Assembly: GCF_016904885.1 (NCBI RefSeq)
Contig: NZ_JADWYI010000001.1
Location: 4,774,001 to 4,838,000, forward strand
Length of the DNA stretch: 64,000 nucleotides
From: Archangium primigenium
GTDB lineage: Bacteria > Myxococcota > Myxococcia > Myxococcales > Myxococcaceae
Reading direction: 5' to 3'
The position numbers and the translations under genes are program-made. Shown piece by piece: positions 60,143 to 64,000 of this stretch. Each line of letters opens with the position of its first letter. The stretch's first letter is position 1. The notes beneath the pieces were generated by a model. That model did not search any database. It saw nothing but the letters and a program-made list of their open reading frames with translations, and was not told the DNA's origin.

Positions 60143-61693
60143 ATGCCGGGTCCGTTCATCGAAGACGCGCAGGTGGCTCACGCGCGCAAGATGGCGCTAG
60201 ACATCACCGAGCCCATCTTCGACCTCATCCGCCGCAACACCACCGTCTCCATCGAGCGCACCGTGCTGCGCTTCTTCGGCGTCTCCGACGCGGGGCCGGG
60301 TGGGGTGCCGCTCGCCAACCTCATGGTGGACCGCCTGCAGCAGGCGGGCGTGCTCAACCGGGGCGTGGCCTACTGGTATGGCCGGGCCCTGCACATGGGG
60401 GCGCGTAGTCCGCTGGAAGCCGTGGAGCGGCTGACGGCCATGCCCCTGGAGAAGCTCGGCCCCCTGTCCCCCGAGGTGGAGCACAACCTGCGCGAGGAAG
60501 TCCGGGCCGAGGCCCAGGGCGCCATGGACGAGCTCACCTCGCGCATCGCCCAGCGCGACGCCCTGCGCCAGGAGCTGGGTCAGGGCCAGGCACCCCACAA
60601 GTACGTCATCGTGGCCACGGGCAACATCTACGACGACGTGGACCAGGCGCGCGCGGCGGCGCAGGCGGGCGCGGACATCATCGCCGTCATCCGCTCCACG
60701 GCGCAGTCGCTGCTGGACTACGTGCCCCACGGCGCCACCACCGAGGGCTACGGCGGCACCTACGCCACCCAGGAGAACTTCCGCATCATGCGCGAGGCCC
60801 TGGACGACGAGAGCCGCAAGCTCAAGCGCTACATCCAGCTGACCAACTACTCCTCGGGCCTGTGCATGGCGGAGATCGCCTTCGCCGCGGCCTACGAGCG
60901 GCTGGACATGCTGCTCAACGACGCGATGTACGGAATCCTCTTCCGCGACATCAACATGCGGCGCACGTTCATCGATCAGTACTTCAGCCGCCGCATCTGC
61001 GCCCTGGCCGGCATCATCATCAACACCGGCGAGGACAACTACATCACCACGGCGGACGCCTACGACGCGGCGCACACCGTCATCGCCAGCCAGTTCATCA
61101 ACGAGAGCTTCGCCAAGCGCGCGGGGCTCAAGGACTGGCAGCTGGGCATCGGCCATTCGTACGAGATCGATCCGCACCGCCCGGAGACGCTGCTCCTGGA
61201 GCTGTCGCAGGCCATGCTCGTGCGCCGCTGCTTCCCGGACGCGCCGCTCAAGTACATGCCGCCCACCAAGCACAAGGAGACGGACATCTTCTTCAGCCAC
61301 GCGTACGACGTGATGGCGGATCTGGTGGCGGTGTGGACGCGCCAGGGCATCCAGCTGTTGGGCATGATGACCGAGGCCATGCACACGCCCCTGCTCGCCG
61401 ACCGCTACGTGGCGCTCAAGGCCGCCAGCTACATCCACCGGGCGGCGCGCGGCATCGACGAGGAGTTCACCGTGCGCGAGGACGGCCGCATCGCCAACCG
61501 CGCGCGCGAGGTGTTCGCCAAGGCCATGGAGCTGCTCGAGGAGTGCCACCGCGACGGCATGGTGGCGGCGATCGGCCGCGGCCACTTCGGCGACGTGAAG
61601 CGCACGGAGACCGGCGGCAAGGGCCTGGATGGCGTGCTGGAGAAGGCCCCGGATTATTTCAACCCATTCCAGGACATGCTGGAGGCACGGTGA
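60143..61693 (+). CDS. kamD: Lysine 5,6-aminomutase alpha subunit
   Basis: 516 aa, the usual size. Family wording throughout: ITEPIFDLIRRNTTVSIERTVLR, YVIVATGNIYDDVDQARAAA, IAVIRSTAQSLLDYVPHGAT, QENFRIMREALDD and MPPTKHKETDIFFSHAYDVM. With KamE it uses adenosylcobalamin and PLP to move the terminal amino group of (beta-)lysine from C6 to C5. The stop overlaps the next start by one base (TGATG). Confidence 0.95.
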   Translation: MPGPFIEDAQVAHARKMALDITEPIFDLIRRNTTVSIERTVLRFFGVSDAGPGGVPLANLMVDRLQQAGVLNRGVAYWYGRALHMGARSPLEAVERLTAMPLEKLGPLSPEVEHNLREEVRAEAQGAMDELTSRIAQRDALRQELGQGQAPHKYVIVATGNIYDDVDQARAAAQAGADIIAVIRSTAQSLLDYVPHGATTEGYGGTYATQENFRIMREALDDESRKLKRYIQLTNYSSGLCMAEIAFAAAYERLDMLLNDAMYGILFRDINMRRTFIDQYFSRRICALAGIIINTGEDNYITTADAYDAAHTVIASQFINESFAKRAGLKDWQLGIGHSYEIDPHRPETLLLELSQAMLVRRCFPDAPLKYMPPTKHKETDIFFSHAYDVMADLVAVWTRQGIQLLGMMTEAMHTPLLADRYVALKAASYIHRAARGIDEEFTVREDGRIANRAREVFAKAMELLEECHRDGMVAAIGRGHFGDVKRTETGGKGLDGVLEKAPDYFNPFQDMLEAR

Positions 61694-62178
61694 TGCTTGG
61701 CTCATTGGTGGTGGCGCTTCTCGCGGCGGGTGAGCCGACGGCGGAGCTCGCGAAGCGCGAGGTGAAGACGCTCACGCTCAACCTGCCCGAGGACTGGGCG
61801 CGCTCCGAGGCGGACGGCACCCTGCGCTTCGCGGACCCCTCGGGCGACGCCTACGTGCTGGTGGACGTGGGCGCGGTGCAGACCGCGGGCATGAAGCCCC
61901 AGGTGTGCCTGGACAAGATCCTCTCCGCCATGGGCGGCGAGCCGGGCTGGAAGTCGCTCAAGCTGGGCAAGTCCCCGGCGGCGCGCCGCGTGGACTCGGA
62001 CACCACGCCGGATGGCGCCGAGTCCGTGCGCACCGTCACTTACGTGGGCTGCGACGGCAAGACGACCTGGTCGCTCGTGTTCCACATGGACCAGAAGCAG
62101 CAGGAGCGCTTCGAGCCCCTCGCGGAGAAGGTGGCCCAGAGCGTCGCGTACGCCAAGGCCCCCAGGAAGGGGAAGTAG
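61693..62178 (+). CDS. Small exported protein inserted between kamD and kamE
   Basis: 161 aa. Begins in the TGATG junction with kamD and ends five bases before kamE, so it is fully embedded in the operon. N-terminus MLGSLVVALLAAGEP is a short hydrophobic signal. The remainder (EVKTLTLNLPEDWARSEADG, AYVLVDVGAVQT, SVRTVTYVGCDGKTTWSLVF) resembles PsbP/DUF1795-type compact domains in which a 'LNLPEDW' start is typical. Not a known part of lysine fermentation. No enzymatic motif; two Cys could form a disulfide. Confidence 0.75.
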   Translation: MLGSLVVALLAAGEPTAELAKREVKTLTLNLPEDWARSEADGTLRFADPSGDAYVLVDVGAVQTAGMKPQVCLDKILSAMGGEPGWKSLKLGKSPAARRVDSDTTPDGAESVRTVTYVGCDGKTTWSLVFHMDQKQQERFEPLAEKVAQSVAYAKAPRKGK

Positions 62179-62183
62179 GCGCC

Positions 62184-62972
62184 ATGGCGGTCAAGCCCAC
62201 CAAACAGCTCATCCGCCCCTACGGTGACCGGCGGGACGACGGCGTGGTGCAGCTGTCGTTCACGCTGCCCGTGCCCCTGTCGGAGAAGGCCAAGGAAGCG
62301 GCCGCCGTCTACACGCGCAAGCTGGGGTTCACCGACGTGAAGGTGGCCGCCGCCGAGCGCGCCGCCGACGCCTACACCTTCTTCATCGTCTACGCGCACT
62401 CGCCCGTGGTCCTCGACTACGCGGAGATCGACGTGCCCGAGGTGGTGGTCAAGAAGCTCGGCTACGACGACCTCAACGTCCTCATCAAGGACAAGGTGGG
62501 CCGGCGCATCGTGGTGTTCGGCGCCTGCACCGGCACCGACACCCACACGGTGGGCATCGACGCCATCCTCAACATGAAGGGCTACGCGGGCGACTACGGC
62601 CTGGAGCGCTACCCGTGGTTCGAGGCCTTCAACCTCGGCAGCCAGGTGCCCAACGAGGACCTGCTCGCCAAGGCCATGGCGCGCAACGCCGACGCCATCC
62701 TCGTGTCCCAGGTGGTGACCCAGCGCGACGTGCACAAGGACAACTCGCGCCAGTTCATCGAGGCGGCCAAGGCGGTGGGCGTGCACGGCAAGACGCTGCT
62801 CCTGCTCGGCGGGCCCCGTGTGGACCACAAGCTCGCGCTGGAGCTGGGCTTCGACGCGGGCTTCGGCCCGGGCACCAAGCCCTCCGACGTGGCCAACTAC
62901 ATCGTGCACCAGGTCCTCCAGAAGGAAGGCAAGGAGGCGAAGAACGTGCACTGGGAAGGGGAGCCGCAATGA
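62184..62972 (+). CDS. kamE: Lysine 5,6-aminomutase beta subunit
   Basis: 262 aa. The cobalamin-binding motif is [13 protein letters not shown] with H121 as cobalt ligand, and K132 ([12 protein letters not shown]) lies 11 residues further as the PLP-binding lysine, matching the spacing known for the clostridial enzyme (His133/Lys144). The C-terminal Rossmann part contains [18 protein letters not shown] and [19 protein letters not shown]. Stop overlaps kal start (ATGA). Confidence 0.95.
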   Translation: MAVKPTKQLIRPYGDRRDDGVVQLSFTLPVPLSEKAKEAAAVYTRKLGFTDVKVAAAERAADAYTFFIVYAHSPVVLDYAEIDVPEVVVKKLGYDDLNVLIKDKVGRRIVVFGACTGTDTHTVGIDAILNMKGYAGDYGLERYPWFEAFNLGSQVPNEDLLAKAMARNADAILVSQVVTQRDVHKDNSRQFIEAAKAVGVHGKTLLLLGGPRVDHKLALELGFDAGFGPGTKPSDVANYIVHQVLQKEGKEAKNVHWEGEPQ

Positions 62973-63388
62973 GCGACGTGAAGACGGGCGAGAAGGCCCC
63001 GGTGCGGGCCGTCATCCGCTTGCGCATGAGCAGCCATGACGCCCACTACGGCGGCAACCTGGTGGACGGCGCGCGCATGCTCGGCCTGTTCGGCGACGTG
63101 GCCACCGAGCTGTGCATCCGCCTGGATGGCGACGAGGGCCTGTTCCGGGCCTACGACTCGGTGGAGTTCCTCGCGCCCGTGTACGCCGGGGACTTCATCG
63201 AGGCCGAAGGGGAGATCATCAGCATGGGCAACACCTCGCGCAAGATGCGCTTCGAGGCGCGCAAGGTCATCCGTCCGCGCGCGGACGTGAACGACTCGGC
63301 GGCGGACCTGCTCGCCGAGCCGGTGGTGGTGTGCCGCGCGGCCGGCACCTGCGTGGTCCCCAAGGACAAGCAGCGAGGTCAGCGATGA
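62969..63388 (+). CDS. kal: 3-aminobutyryl-CoA ammonia-lyase (hotdog fold)
   Basis: 139 aa hotdog protein. Wording matches Kal: [20 protein letters not shown] with the hotdog helix [20 protein letters not shown], and the strand block [20 protein letters not shown]. It eliminates ammonia from 3-aminobutyryl-CoA to crotonyl-CoA. Coupled to kamE and kce by ATGA overlaps at both ends. Confidence 0.9.
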   Translation: MSDVKTGEKAPVRAVIRLRMSSHDAHYGGNLVDGARMLGLFGDVATELCIRLDGDEGLFRAYDSVEFLAPVYAGDFIEAEGEIISMGNTSRKMRFEARKVIRPRADVNDSAADLLAEPVVVCRAAGTCVVPKDKQRGQR

Positions 63389-64000
63389 GCACGCCCATGG
63401 TCCTCACCGCCGCGATGGTCGGCGCGGAGACGACGCGCGAGCAGACGCCCCATCTGCCCATCTCCGCCGAGGAGATCGCCGAGGACGCGGTGAAGTGCCG
63501 CGAGGCCGGGGCCGCCATGGTGCACTTGCACGTGCGCACGCCGGACGGCAAGCCCTCGCAGGACACGGAGCTGTTCCGGGCGGCCATCCGCGCCATCCGC
63601 GCGCGCACGGACGTGCTCATCCAGGTGTCCACTGGCGGCGCCGTGGGCATGGGCGTGGACGAGCGCTGCGGCGGTCTCAAGCTCACGGGCGCGGACCGGC
63701 CGGACATGGCCACGCTGTCCACGGGCACGGTGAACTTCGGGGACGACGTCTTCTGGAATCCCCGGCCGCTCGTGCGCGACATCGCCCGGCGCATCCGCGA
63801 CCTGGGCATCCGCCCGGAGCTGGAGTGCTTCGACGTGGGCATGGTGGACGAGGTGCGCGCCCTGGCCAAGGAGGGGCTCGTGTCCCTACCGGCGCACTTC
63901 GACTTCGTGCTCGGCGTGCCCGGTGCCCTGACGGCCCGCGAGGACGCGCTGGACTTCATGATCGCCTCGCTGCCCGAGGGCTGCTCGTGGACGGTGGCCG
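63385..64000 (+). CDS. kce: 3-keto-5-aminohexanoate cleavage enzyme (partial)
   Basis: The window ends after ~205 codons of about 275. Start ATG 63385 overlaps the kal stop (ATGA). BKACE family motifs: [18 protein letters not shown] (E14), zinc ligands in VHLHVR (H47, H49), [16 protein letters not shown] and [13 protein letters not shown]. Uses acetyl-CoA to cleave 3-keto-5-aminohexanoate to 3-aminobutyryl-CoA and acetoacetate. Confidence 0.93.
   Translation, partial: MSTPMVLTAAMVGAETTREQTPHLPISAEEIAEDAVKCREAGAAMVHLHVRTPDGKPSQDTELFRAAIRAIRARTDVLIQVSTGGAVGMGVDERCGGLKLTGADRPDMATLSTGTVNFGDDVFWNPRPLVRDIARRIRDLGIRPELECFDVGMVDEVRALAKEGLVSLPAHFDFVLGVPGALTAREDALDFMIASLPEGCSWTVA

Noticed and set aside
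1-64000. CRISPR arrays, rRNA genes and intact insertion sequences
   Set aside because: No regularly spaced repeats, no rRNA-like sequence and no transposase wording were found on either strand.

Overview
The window is GC-rich, ordinary chromosomal DNA from a myxobacterium, most likely the Cystobacterineae (Archangiaceae or Myxococcaceae). The evidence is a MYXO-CTERM sorting tail, DUF4388 response regulators, GspE-N/GAF hybrids, PEGA pseudokinases, many lipoproteins with very strong G/C third-position bias, and a clostridial-type lysine degradation operon of the kind found in this order. No structural RNA other than one tRNA, no CRISPR array, no intact insertion sequence and no plasmid or phage replication genes were seen.

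Layout: (1) 0-6.8 kb: surface and signalling genes (end of a beta-barrel protein, a MYXO-CTERM surface protein, a DUF4388 response regulator, a VOC protein, a GspE-N/GAF protein). (2) 6.8-9.9 kb: a strikingly AT-richer single-gene island encoding a membrane-anchored KAP-family P-loop NTPase, followed by about 370 bp of non-coding or decayed DNA. (3) 9.9-16 kb: lipoproteins, then a minus-strand cluster of HtrA protease, PEGA pseudokinase and outer-membrane barrel. (4) 16-23 kb: housekeeping genes (arginase-fold hydrolase, DusA, quinone oxidoreductase, YacG, an LPG-flippase-like protein), a small RHH protein coupled to a 53-aa ORF, and a manganese (yybP-ykoY) riboswitch in front of a GDT1/UPF0016 cation exporter. 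(5) 23-36 kb: MFS-spermidine synthase fusion, bestrophin, App1-type phosphatase, a large GH87-like beta-helix glucanase and a thrombospondin-3/VWA lipoprotein. (6) 36-44.3 kb: an accessory island beside tRNA-Met(CAU). It starts with a frameshifted tyrosine integrase, continues with an eight-gene type VI secretion (T6SS) effector cassette (TIGR02270, DUF6484, Imm49-like, Imm11-like, AHH nuclease toxin, a catalytically dead ketosynthase, PAAR-like DUF4150, DUF2169), and ends in a decayed coding remnant. (7) 44.3-59 kb: CysQ, FHA and PP2C-cNMP signalling proteins, a giant Ig-like repeat protein, a CHASE2 adenylate cyclase operon, CoaBC, uracil-DNA glycosylase and an esterase. (8) 59-64 kb: the lysine fermentation operon kdd-kamD-(small secreted protein)-kamE-kal-kce, cut by the window edge.

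The most unusual items are the T6SS cassette, in which a ketosynthase-fold protein that has lost all three catalytic residues is translationally coupled to the AHH toxin and followed by two unrelated immunity proteins; the low-GC KAP NTPase singleton, a plausible phage-exclusion gene; and the GTGA-coupled RHH/53-aa pair. All functional calls rest on reading translated motifs by eye. No database search was possible.
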